Origin: an uncultured Robinsoniella sp.
GTDB taxonomy: Bacteria; Bacillota; Clostridia; Lachnospirales; Lachnospiraceae
Direction: 5' to 3'
NCBI GenBank assembly: GCA_900540475.1
Contig: UQGG01000090.1
Location: 1 to 18,348, forward strand
Length of the DNA: 18,348 nt
Each line of letters begins with the position of its first letter. The first letter of the stretch is position 1. Both the position numbers and the translations under genes were made by a program. This document shows, in pieces, positions 6,458-13,828 of this stretch. The notes under the pieces are model-generated. The model made no database searches. It saw only the letters and a list, made by a program, of their open reading frames with translations, and was not told where the DNA came from.

Positions 6458-8196
6458 CCTAACATGCACAGCTTCGCATACTCACCATTTTTAGCCAAAA
6501 GCTCCTCATGACTGCCCTGCTCTGCAATTTTTTTGTCTGATAAAACATATATTGTGTCAGCGTTTCGAATAGTGGAAAGCCTGTGGGCAATCAAAATGGA
6601 AGTGCGGTTTAGCATTAGTTTTTCTATGGATTGCTGAACAATTTCTTCACTTTCGTAATCTAGAGCGCTTGTCGCTTCGTCCAGAATCAGAATTCGGGGA
6701 TTTTTAAGAAACAATCTTGCAATGCTTATCCTTTGGCGCTGGCCGCCGGAAAGCATAATGCCTTTTGTCCCTACGATACTGTCATACCCCTTTTCCAGTG
6801 ATATAATAAAATCGTGAATGTTGGCAAGCCTTGCAGCTGTTTCAATTTCATCTTCAGATGCGTTTTCGCTGCCATAGCAAATATTATCTTTTACCGTTCC
6901 GTTAAAGATATATACCTCTTGCTGGACGATGCCAATATTATTTCTGAGGCTGTCAAATGAAAGATCCTTTATATCCACTCCATCAATAAAAATATTGCCG
7001 CCGGTCACATCGTAAAATCTTGCGGCAAGTGAGCTGATTGTTGTTTTTCCGATACCGGAAGCTCCTGCAAAAGCAACCGTCTGACCGGTTTTGATATGGA
7101 AAGATATATCCTCCAGTACATTTTCAGCAGTATCTTCGTAATGAAAGGATACATTGGCAAATTTTATATCACCAAGAGGATTCACAAGTGTTATGGGATT
7201 TTCACATTCTGCAACAGCAGGCGCTGTTTCAATCATATCCATAAAACGAATGAAACTGGCTTTTCCTTCTTCATAAAGGCGCATAAAATTTAGCATGGTG
7301 TGAACGGGTTCAGCAAGGCTGCTGGAATAAAGCAGGAATGTAACAAGAACTGCTGCATCAAGCTCCCCCTTCCCAATAAATAAAGCACCAAAAATAACAA
7401 CAAGCATTGTTAAAAACTGTGGATACGACTCTACGGTTTCGTAAAAGCATGCCTCAACTTTGTAGAACATACATTTTGCGTTTGTATAGGCAGTGTTTTT
7501 ATTACTGAAACGGTCAAAATGCTGTTTTTCATTGCCAAATGCTTTCACGGTACGGATGCCGGAGAGCGTATCCTCCAGATGCTCGTTCATATCCCCTAAG
7601 TTTCTTTTGCTTGCCAACAGCTGTTTTTCCATCACTTTATCTGTGTAATACGCCATAATCCCAAGCAGCGGCAGACATGAAAAAACAATCAGTGTCAGTG
7701 GAATATTTATGTGAAACATAATGGCAAATGCACCAATGAATTTTATTGCAGTCATCAGCAGATCTTCCGGTGCATGGTGGAAAAACTCTGTCATATTAGT
7801 TAAATCATTTGAGATAACCGTCATTAATTTTCCGGTGCTGTTTCTTGCATGAAATCCAAAGGAAAGCTGTTCATAATGTTCAAATAATTCCTCACGCATA
7901 GTCTGCTCCATTTTAGCACCCATTGCATGACCAAAATATGCGTAAATAATATTGCTGATAACTTTTACCAGAGTCAGTGCAAGTAAAACACCACCTGCGG
8001 TAATGAGAATTTCAAATGTGTTTTTATCCCATTTTGTAAGTACTTCTCCGGTTAAATATCCGGATACCAGAGGAAAAAGTAAAACACTGGCTGCACTAAC
8101 GGCAGCAAAAAACATATCCATGATAAATATTTTCTTGTGTGGTCTATAATAGGATAAAAATTTCTTTAATCTTTGTTTTGTAAATTGTGACGTCAT
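6448..8196 (-). CDS. ABC exporter half-transporter (membrane domain fused to ATPase)
   Basis: This 582-residue protein has an N-terminal six-helix exporter domain (about 20-310) and a C-terminal ATPase. The ATPase shows Walker A GASGIGKTT (Lys384), signature LSGGQRQR (Ser483), Walker B ILILDEATSALD and the H-loop IAHRLST, as in MsbA/BmrA/LmrA half transporters, which act as dimers in exporting drugs, lipids or peptides. Walker A has Ile where Ser is usual, a mild variation. There is no peptidase domain. The start ATG has GGAGG (8205-8201) 4 nt upstream. It is a single gene, without the heterodimer partner that many Firmicute exporters have. A 21-codon leader ORF precedes it, and the repeat copy B supplies its final residues. 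Confidence 0.93.
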   Translation of the reverse strand: MTSQFTKQRLKKFLSYYRPHKKIFIMDMFFAAVSAASVLLFPLVSGYLTGEVLTKWDKNTFEILITAGGVLLALTLVKVISNIIYAYFGHAMGAKMEQTMREELFEHYEQLSFGFHARNSTGKLMTVISNDLTNMTEFFHHAPEDLLMTAIKFIGAFAIMFHINIPLTLIVFSCLPLLGIMAYYTDKVMEKQLLASKRNLGDMNEHLEDTLSGIRTVKAFGNEKQHFDRFSNKNTAYTNAKCMFYKVEACFYETVESYPQFLTMLVVIFGALFIGKGELDAAVLVTFLLYSSSLAEPVHTMLNFMRLYEEGKASFIRFMDMIETAPAVAECENPITLVNPLGDIKFANVSFHYEDTAENVLEDISFHIKTGQTVAFAGASGIGKTTISSLAARFYDVTGGNIFIDGVDIKDLSFDSLRNNIGIVQQEVYIFNGTVKDNICYGSENASEDEIETAARLANIHDFIISLEKGYDSIVGTKGIMLSGGQRQRISIARLFLKNPRILILDEATSALDYESEEIVQQSIEKLMLNRTSILIAHRLSTIRNADTIYVLSDKKIAEQGSHEELLAKNGEYAKLCMLGRV

Positions 8197-8200
8197 ATGT

Positions 8201-8241
8201 CCTCCATTTATTTTGGAGGGCTATTTTATACATACCCTCCA
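8201..8241 (-). promoter_or_regulatory. Alternative hairpins that hide or free the exporter's ribosome binding site
   Basis: On the transcript, TGGAGGG (8241-8235) can pair perfectly with CCCTCCA (8220-8214) across a 14-nt loop. The same CCCTCCA can instead pair with TGGAGG (8206-8201), which contains the exporter's Shine-Dalgarno sequence, across a 7-nt loop. The two pairings exclude each other. The first arm lies within the leader ORF's codons 16-18, and its stop codon lies in the loop. This is the architecture expected of translation attenuation. No energy was calculated. Confidence 0.55.
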
Positions 8242-8286
8242 GGAAATTGTGTCTGTTACGATTTTTGTTCTTTTCATTTTTTTCAT
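8221..8286 (-). CDS. 21-residue leader peptide upstream of the ABC exporter
   Basis: An ATG at 8286-8284 follows AAAGGAG with an 8-nt spacer, a strong ribosome binding site. It opens a short frame coding MKKMKRTKIVTDTISWRVCI plus a final Lys, with stop TAG at 8223-8221. It ends 24 nt before the exporter start codon. The peptide is too polar and basic to look like a membrane protein. Its position, and the overlap of its last codons with the alternative hairpins, suggest a regulatory leader peptide whose translation affects exporter expression, as in drug-induced attenuation. This is inference; it could also be a small independent peptide or a decayed start region. Confidence 0.5.
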   Translation of the reverse strand: MKKMKRTKIVTDTISWRVCIK

Positions 8287-8678
8287 TGTCTTATCTCCTT
8301 TAACTGTTTTTTATATCATAACGATTTTACGTTATAATTGAGTTAATATTAAAATAACATGCTTACTACAACGAAGTTTGCGAGTACCGCAGGTAAATCA
8401 GCATTGTAAACAAATACATTACAGAAGTTTTCGGTAGCAGCGTGTTAGATTTATCTGCCATAAAGTATAGCATATTTCATTTTCAATGTCAGTAGTTTTC
8501 ATATTTTACTCTTTGCTCTTTTCTAACCCGCCGCTATCCCTTATAATATAATAGAAAATGTTCAAAATGACATGAAGATTATAAGGAAATATATATGAGT
8601 AAATGTTATATAGATAAATTAAGAAGATAAATAAGAAAACGAATAAGAGACCAAATAAGAAGATAAGGAATAGAGTAC
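8287..8678. other. 392-bp divergent intergenic region
   Basis: This region separates the exporter leader (-) from the response regulator gene (+). It contains the ATAACG palindrome (8318-8335) and an imperfect inverted repeat GCAGGTAAATC (8389-8399) / GATTTATCTGC (8448-8458) with 10 of 11 matches. Two overlapping TATAAT hexamers (8542-8552) could serve as a -10 for the regulator gene, but no good -35 precedes them. A purine-rich stretch (8615-8670) repeats TAAGAAGATAA twice. No convincing gene was seen. Confidence 0.5.
8318..8335 (-). promoter_or_regulatory. Palindrome ATAACG-N6-CGTTAT, probable operator in the exporter promoter
   Basis: A perfect 6-bp inverted repeat with a 6-bp AT-rich spacer lies 32-49 nt upstream of the leader-peptide start codon. 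On the minus strand, TATGAT (8319-8314) or the neighbouring ATATAA overlaps one arm as a possible -10, and TTAACT lies about 20 bp upstream. A palindrome inside an over-long promoter spacer would suit a MerR-type regulator; TetR-type control is equally possible. No regulator gene is adjacent. Confidence 0.4.
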
Positions 8679-10229
8679 ATGAATGCACTTATAATAGACG
8701 ATGACCGTTTTGTTGTTGCTGCACTGGAGAAGAAAGTGCTGTGGCACGAGCTGGGAGTAGAGCAGGTCTTCACAGCATATAATATTCGCCAGGCAAGAAA
8801 AGTAATTGAAGAAAATGACATACAGCTGATGCTGTGTGATATTGAGATGCCCCAGGGCAGTGGACTGGAGCTTCTGGCATGGGTACGTAATGAAAAGCTT
8901 CCCATTGAAACGATTATTCTGACCAGTTTTGCTGAATTCGATTATGCACAGGATGCTGTGAAACTGGATTGTCTGGACTATCTGCTAAAGCCTGTGGACT
9001 ATCAGAAACTGACGGAGATTATCCAAAAGGCAATGAAGAAGATCCAAGAGCAGGAAAAGGCAAAAAGGAGTATCCTTCAACTATTCTGGCAGGAGCTGCT
9101 GCAAAGGGAAACAGAAAAAGATCTGCTTATGAGGAAAGCGGAGGAGAAGAAACTGGATTACCGGGAGGAAGAAGCTTTTCTGCTGATCTATGCCGGAATT
9201 TATCCCGGATACGACCAGGCAGCTGAGTATACAGAAGCAGTTTTGGATTTTTCCTTTAAAAATATATGGAGTGAGGTCCTATTACAGAACAAGATAAAAG
9301 CAGAGATCCTGATGGACTTACAGATGTTCAGCTATCTGGCAGTGATACGGCTGGATGAAAAGATCAGAGGCGGGCAAGAAATAAAACCAGTTCTGGAAAC
9401 GGTAGTGGAGAATCTGAGCCGGTGTATGGGATATGAATCCGGTTTCTGCATGAGCAAACCAGTTTCCTTGTGGGAATGTGCCGATACTTATAGGAGACTG
9501 GCGGATGACTGTTCCAAAAATCTGTTTTGCAGGAATCACATTATTGAGTATCCCACTGCCTGTCAGAAGGAATCACCATATGCCCCGGCTTGCATCAGCC
9601 AGATTGAAACTTATCTAAAACACAATAATCAGGAACAGGTTCTAATTGTGATCAGACAGTTTATCCGGGAGCAGTGCCAAAAGAGAACATTTACCTATAC
9701 GGCGGCGCGGAAGCTAAAGCGGGATGTGGAGCAGCTGGTTTTGTCCTATCTCCAGGAGAAGGAAATTGAAGGGCACCGCCTGTTTATGGATGAGAAGAGC
9801 GAATACTGTGAAAAAAGGGCACTGAGCTCCATTGAGGATTATCAGGACTGTTTTGAACACATGATTACCAGAGCAGTGGAGTATGCAGGATTTACGGAAA
9901 AGTCCAAGTCGGTGATTGATATTGTAACCGGATATATCGACAAGAATTATGAGCAGGATTTGAATAAGAAAACGCTTGCAGATATCGTCTATCTGAATCC
10001 GGATTATCTGGGAAAACTATTTAAAAAGAAAACAGGGATTTCCGTTAATAATTATGTTATGAAGGTTCGCGTAGAGAAGGGAAAGGATCTTCTGGCAAAT
10101 ACAGATATCCCCATTAATGTAGTTGCTTTAGATACTGGCTTCAGCAATTATTCCTATTATTCAAAAGTATTTAAGGAACTGACTGGCTGTACGCCCAACG
10201 AATACAGAAGGAACAATGGGCAGCGCTGA
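8679..10229 (+). CDS. AraC-type two-component response regulator (YesN family)
   Basis: This 516-residue cytoplasmic regulator has a receiver domain (about 1-118), a long middle region (about 120-405) and a C-terminal AraC/XylS helix-turn-helix domain (about 410-513). The receiver has the acidic pocket IIDDD (Asp7-9), the phosphoacceptor Asp54 in CDIEMP, Thr82/Ser83 and Lys104 in LLKP. The DNA-binding domain shows 'ADIVYLNPDYLGKLFKKKTG' and the closing 'SYYSKVFKELTGCTPNEYR' motif. This YesN-type architecture pairs with YesM-type kinases and usually activates sugar ABC importers. The kinase gene converges on it with no base between the stop codons, and the CUT1 operon beyond is the likely target. 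The ribosome binding site (AAGGA, 8664-8668) is modest and somewhat distant. Confidence 0.93.
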   Translation: MNALIIDDDRFVVAALEKKVLWHELGVEQVFTAYNIRQARKVIEENDIQLMLCDIEMPQGSGLELLAWVRNEKLPIETIILTSFAEFDYAQDAVKLDCLDYLLKPVDYQKLTEIIQKAMKKIQEQEKAKRSILQLFWQELLQRETEKDLLMRKAEEKKLDYREEEAFLLIYAGIYPGYDQAAEYTEAVLDFSFKNIWSEVLLQNKIKAEILMDLQMFSYLAVIRLDEKIRGGQEIKPVLETVVENLSRCMGYESGFCMSKPVSLWECADTYRRLADDCSKNLFCRNHIIEYPTACQKESPYAPACISQIETYLKHNNQEQVLIVIRQFIREQCQKRTFTYTAARKLKRDVEQLVLSYLQEKEIEGHRLFMDEKSEYCEKRALSSIEDYQDCFEHMITRAVEYAGFTEKSKSVIDIVTGYIDKNYEQDLNKKTLADIVYLNPDYLGKLFKKKTGISVNNYVMKVRVEKGKDLLANTDIPINVVALDTGFSNYSYYSKVFKELTGCTPNEYRRNNGQR

Positions 10230-11954
10230 CTATTTTAGGGGAAGAATGATCGCAACGCAGGCACCGCCCTTTTTTAGATTGGAAAATAAGATGCTGTATT
10301 GACATTCATAGAGCATATCCAGCCGATGGATGGTATTGGTAATTCCGATCCGGTGGCCATCTGCACTTGGGAGACTGCGTTCTCTGTTTAAAGCTGCCAG
10401 AGTTACTTCATCGAAGCCTTTTCCGGTATCGGTAATGAGAATTTCCAATTGTTTTTTATCTTGTAAATCCAGTATTTTTGCAGACAGGGAAATGTGTACC
10501 TCTTCATCCAGCGATACGGTATGCTTAATTGAATTTTCAATAAACGTCTGTAAAATAAGTGGAGGAATCTTAATTCCCCTGGTATCCGGCTGTTGGTCTA
10601 AATGGTAATAGAATCCGGAACCGTAGCGTATTTTCTGGATTTCCAGATAGTCCCGGGTATGAGTAAACTCATGATCCAGGAGGACAAAATCATCCTTACA
10701 CTGGAAAATATAGCGAAAATAGTCGGACGTGAATAGGATCATCCGGTTCATCTCCCCGTAACATTCGGTTTGCCCCATGCTGTAAATGCTGTTCAGACAG
10801 TTTAAGAAAAAATGGGGGCGGATCTGCAGCTGCATATAGTTCATCTGAATCTGCATTTGTTCCAGTTCCTTTTCATAAATATCAATTTTCAGCTTCTTAA
10901 TTTGTCTGATCAGATTTTTAAACTGGGTATTTGCCAGTTCCAGCTCGATAATATCATTACTTTTAAAATCCAGTACAGGACCTTCTTCCTGATATACAGC
11001 CAGATTTTCTGAAAAAAAGCGAATGGGCTTTAATACCTGCTGGCGCATATATAAGGTCATCAGAAGAAGAATTCCCATAAGGATCATGACAAAAACAAAG
11101 ATAGCAATCTGAACGAGGAAAATAGATCCGTAGGCTCCAAACTGGTCTACGACAATTTTAATGCTGACCCGGTCTTTTTTGAGAGATTTTTCAATAATCA
11201 GATATTTGCTGAACAAAGACAGCTGTTTGTCCGTATTGTTTAGTGCGGAAACAGAAATATTTTGTTCTTTTACCAGGGATTGATTGGTGATCGGATATCC
11301 CTGCCCGTCTGTTAATGTAATAAAGCCATTTGGACCCAGATTCATCGATGCGAAAGGTTTTATGAAATCTTTTGCATCCACCCAGCAACCCATCGCATAA
11401 TTATTATATTGATAATACTTCATAAGGAACACCGTAGATCCAGTCTGGTAATTTGTCCAAAGGTCGGAAGCGGTTGCCTGTGCAGGTGAATTTACCGCTG
11501 ATAAAATTTCATCCTGTATCTGTGCATTCTGGTCATTATAATAAAAACTTCCGGTAGTATTGCAGGGGAAAAAATAATCGGCACTGCGGTCATATATAAA
11601 ATAATTATATTGGGTTCCATAGTAATCCCGCAGCTGTTTGACATCTGCCTGGATGGACTTAACATTCTGGATATAGGAAACTGTGTTACGGTTTTGAAAA
11701 TCAACACGATCATTCAGTTTATTGGATACATAATCAATCAAGAATAAATTGATAGCGGCCTGGGAAGTATTCATTTCCTCTGCATAATAAGAGGCGGAAG
11801 TCTCGATAAAAGACATGGTCTGTCTGTGCAGGACGGAAATAATAATACTGCTTACGATAAAGTACAGGATAAATACGGGAATAAAGCAAAGCAGTACAAT
11901 CCTGAAATAATAACTGATGGAATGCTGCCGTCTGGCGCTTTTTGTTCTTTTCAT
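10230..11954 (-). CDS. Sensor histidine kinase (YesM family)
   Basis: This 574-residue membrane kinase has one membrane segment near 15-42, a large outer sensing domain (about 45-275) and a second segment near 277-303, then a HAMP-like linker. A His_kinase domain follows with the phospho-acceptor in QIRPHFFLN (His381). The ATP-binding domain has the N-box ENSIKHTV, the G1 box DTGKGFD and the G2 box GHRIGITN. The layout matches the LytS/YesM-type kinases that phosphorylate YesN-type regulators. The start at 11954 was chosen because GGAG precedes it by 8 nt; an earlier in-frame ATG at 12002 lies inside a large palindrome. It probably detects the substrate of the CUT1 importer, directly or through its binding lipoprotein. 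It is convergent with its regulator, unlike the usual yesMN operon. Confidence 0.92.
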   Translation of the reverse strand: MKRTKSARRQHSISYYFRIVLLCFIPVFILYFIVSSIIISVLHRQTMSFIETSASYYAEEMNTSQAAINLFLIDYVSNKLNDRVDFQNRNTVSYIQNVKSIQADVKQLRDYYGTQYNYFIYDRSADYFFPCNTTGSFYYNDQNAQIQDEILSAVNSPAQATASDLWTNYQTGSTVFLMKYYQYNNYAMGCWVDAKDFIKPFASMNLGPNGFITLTDGQGYPITNQSLVKEQNISVSALNNTDKQLSLFSKYLIIEKSLKKDRVSIKIVVDQFGAYGSIFLVQIAIFVFVMILMGILLLMTLYMRQQVLKPIRFFSENLAVYQEEGPVLDFKSNDIIELELANTQFKNLIRQIKKLKIDIYEKELEQMQIQMNYMQLQIRPHFFLNCLNSIYSMGQTECYGEMNRMILFTSDYFRYIFQCKDDFVLLDHEFTHTRDYLEIQKIRYGSGFYYHLDQQPDTRGIKIPPLILQTFIENSIKHTVSLDEEVHISLSAKILDLQDKKQLEILITDTGKGFDEVTLAALNRERSLPSADGHRIGITNTIHRLDMLYECQYSILFSNLKKGGACVAIILPLK

Positions 11955-11956
11955 AG

Positions 11957-11966
11957 GGAGATCTCC
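11957..11966 (-). promoter_or_regulatory. Ribosome binding site within the palindrome GGAGATCTCC
   Basis: The only good Shine-Dalgarno sequence for the kinase start at 11954 is GGAG, in the perfect 10-bp palindrome GGAGATCTCC. The arms are adjacent, so it is too tight to form a stable intramolecular hairpin. It decides the start codon choice. Confidence 0.5.
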
Positions 11967-11993
11967 AATCATCTTGTATTGTACGGCCAACTG

Positions 11994-12029
11994 GTACAGC
12001 ATTGCACAAATATTTGAGCAATGCTGTAC
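11994..12029 (-). promoter_or_regulatory. 36-bp near-perfect palindrome at the start of the kinase transcript
   Basis: GTACAGCATTGC (11994-12005) is followed by A, the palindrome CAAATATTTG (12007-12016), A, and GCAATGCTGTAC (12018-12029). Only the A/A pair breaks the symmetry. Complementarity resumes further out, with AAC (11989-11991 as read AAC) against GTT after two unmatched positions. A predicted -10 TATAAT lies just upstream on the minus strand (12050-12045), so the mRNA would begin immediately before this sequence. It could be a 5' stabilising hairpin, an operator or a repeat. Confidence 0.62.
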
Positions 12030-12044
12030 TGGTTACTACACAAG

Positions 12045-12073
12045 ATTATATAGAGAAGTATGAAATATGTATA
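12045..12073 (-). promoter_or_regulatory. Probable promoter of the histidine kinase gene
   Basis: On the minus strand TATACA (12073-12068) is followed, after exactly 17 bp, by a perfect TATAAT (12050-12045). Transcription would begin near 12038, at the edge of the 36-bp palindrome and about 80 nt before the kinase start codon. Confidence 0.55.
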
Positions 12074-12110
12074 GCAAAAAATAGAGATGTTTGGAAAGAG
12101 TGTCTAGTTT

Positions 12111-12140
12111 TTGTTAGAATAATGTCCTGTTTATGATATA
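12111..12140 (+). promoter_or_regulatory. Possible promoter of the CUT1 importer operon
   Basis: TTGTTA (12111-12116) is followed by an AT-rich stretch TATGATATA (12132-12140) that offers -10-like hexamers at 15-18 bp spacing. The match is only fair, as expected for a promoter activated by an AraC-type regulator. It would give a leader of about 180 nt. No duplicated activator site was clearly recognised. Confidence 0.3.
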
Positions 12141-12181
12141 TTTCAAAGAGAAAAATTAATATAATTGCCTCATCAAGTCAA

Positions 12182-12315
12182 ATACCCGGCAGCCTGCAAA
12201 GGTATCAAAATAGCAGCAAGGTGAGCTTTGGGGGATTTGAACCTCGCGGCAGATGTCAGGCGGACATGCTTACATATCCGTTTGCCGCTTTGTCCGCGGG
12301 AATAAAAATGCGAGG
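12182..12315 (+). promoter_or_regulatory. Structured GC-rich leader of the lipoprotein gene
   Basis: The leader contains a small hairpin ATACC (12182-12186)/GGTAT (12201-12205) and then a set of perfect 6-bp complementarities: CCTCGC (12242-12247) with GCGAGG (12310-12315), GCGGCA (12246-12251) with TGCCGC (12283-12288), and GCGGAC (12260-12265) with GTCCGC (12292-12297). The last two cross, so they are alternatives or a pseudoknot. The outer stem reaches to 3 nt before the GGAAGG ribosome binding site. It may act as a cis-regulatory RNA; it matches no riboswitch class that I recognise. Confidence 0.42.
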
Positions 12316-12324
12316 TGGAAGGAA

Positions 12325-13800
12325 ATGAAAAAAAGATTATTAGCAATATTGCTGGCAGGGATTTTAGCAGCGGCAGGGACTGCCGGATGTGGGAAAAAAG
12401 AATCCGATTCAAATGTAGCAGACGGAGAAACGTATAAGGTGACATTGGCTTATATTGGGGATAAGCAGCCGGATACGGACCGTATTCAAAATGCGGTTAA
12501 TGAAATAATGCGTCAGGATATCAATATGGAAATAGAGCTGGCACCTATCAGCTGGGGTTCCTATGCGGAGACTTTAAAACTGGTGCTTTCCGGTGGAGAA
12601 AAGATGGATATTGTTCCGGTATTGATAGATCAGGCAAGCTCTGTGGTAAATGCTAAACAAGTGATAGACATGAATGATTTAATTGATCAGTACGGAACAA
12701 ATATGAAGAAGGTGCTTGGGGAAGAAGTAGTAAAGGCTTCCAATATCAATGGCTACGTATATGGGGTTACTACTGCAAGAGAATGGTTTACCCAAAGTGC
12801 CGTGGTAATGCGAAAAGATATTATGGAGGAGCTTGGGATCGATTCGTCTGCTATTAAGTCCTATGAGGATCTGGATGATGTCTATGCAAAAGTAAAAGCG
12901 GCAAATCCTGATATGTATATGCTTGCCAGCTGTAATGGAACCACGCCGGATGTAAAATATGAAGTAATGGATCCGCTGACAGACGGCTATGGTGTTCTGA
13001 TGGACAGCGGGCAGAGTACAGAGGTTGTGAATTATTATGAGTCAGATACATATAAAAACCTGATATTAAAGCTTCATGACTGGCAGCAAAAAGGATATAT
13101 TTCTCCGGATGGTGCCACCACTACAGACGGAAATGAGGCACAGGTTAAGGCTGGCTCTGCTTTCTCCTATTTTAGCCCTACCAAACCAGGATATGATCAG
13201 AGGGCAAAGGCTCTTTGTAATTATGATATGGAAATCGTACCCATCGGAGATTTGTTCAGCGGTTCCGTGTCCTGGCTTACCTATGGCATCAGCAACGCGT
13301 CCAAGGACCCGGCAAAAACGATGCAGTGTCTGGATTATATATATGGCAACAAAGATATCCTGAATTTACTGAACTGGGGAGAAGAAGGCAGGGATTATGT
13401 GGTTACTGACCAGGAAAAAGGAATTATTGATTATCCCGAAGGTGTAAACAGTGAAAATGCAGCCTACCACTTAAATGAAGGCTGGCAGCTGTTTAACCAG
13501 TTTGATATGTATATCTGGGAAGGAGATGACCCGAATGTCTGGAAAGAAACCAGTGATATGAACGATAAGGCGTTAAAATCAAAAGCATTTGGATTTACTT
13601 ACGATCCTTCTGAGGTAAGCAATGAAATTTCAGCACTCAGCAATGTAAAAGCGCAGTATATCTCGGCGCTTGGGTCCGGTACGGTAGATCCGGATAAAAC
13701 ATTGCCAGAATTTATCCAGGCGCTGAAAGATGCGGGGATAAATAAAGTCATTACTGAAAAACAGGAACAGCTTGACAAATGGCTAAGTGATAAGCAATAG
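12325..13800 (+). CDS. Carbohydrate ABC transporter substrate-binding lipoprotein (CUT1, LplA/YtcQ-like)
   Basis: This 491-residue exported lipoprotein captures an oligosaccharide for the two permeases downstream. It opens with a lipoprotein signal, MKKRLLAILLAGILAAAGTAGC, where Cys22 would be lipidated, followed by a polar linker (GKKESDSNVADG). The body has the family-1 extracellular solute-binding fold pattern ('YKVTLAYIG', 'GGEKMDIVPVLID'). The C-terminal end (SALSNVKAQYISALGSGTVD onward) resembles the DUF3502 tail of LplA/YtcQ-type proteins. The ATG at 12325 follows GGAAGG; an upstream in-frame ATG at 12253 lies inside the structured leader and would bury the signal peptide. Members of this group are often controlled by YesM/YesN systems such as the adjacent one. 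The ligand is unknown. Confidence 0.92.
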   Translation: MKKRLLAILLAGILAAAGTAGCGKKESDSNVADGETYKVTLAYIGDKQPDTDRIQNAVNEIMRQDINMEIELAPISWGSYAETLKLVLSGGEKMDIVPVLIDQASSVVNAKQVIDMNDLIDQYGTNMKKVLGEEVVKASNINGYVYGVTTAREWFTQSAVVMRKDIMEELGIDSSAIKSYEDLDDVYAKVKAANPDMYMLASCNGTTPDVKYEVMDPLTDGYGVLMDSGQSTEVVNYYESDTYKNLILKLHDWQQKGYISPDGATTTDGNEAQVKAGSAFSYFSPTKPGYDQRAKALCNYDMEIVPIGDLFSGSVSWLTYGISNASKDPAKTMQCLDYIYGNKDILNLLNWGEEGRDYVVTDQEKGIIDYPEGVNSENAAYHLNEGWQLFNQFDMYIWEGDDPNVWKETSDMNDKALKSKAFGFTYDPSEVSNEISALSNVKAQYISALGSGTVDPDKTLPEFIQALKDAGINKVITEKQEQLDKWLSDKQ

Positions 13801-13828
13801 GCCGGCGGATGAGATGGGAGGCTGTAAA

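Noticed and set aside
8159..8235. Overlapping frame starting with ATG right after GGAGGG in the exporter leader
   Set aside because: The spacing of 2 nt between GGAGG and ATG is too short, and the frame runs out of phase into the exporter gene.
12230..12247. tRNA-like T-arm (GGTTCAAATCC on the minus strand)
   Set aside because: The flanking bases do not form the T stem, and no acceptor, D or anticodon arms are present.
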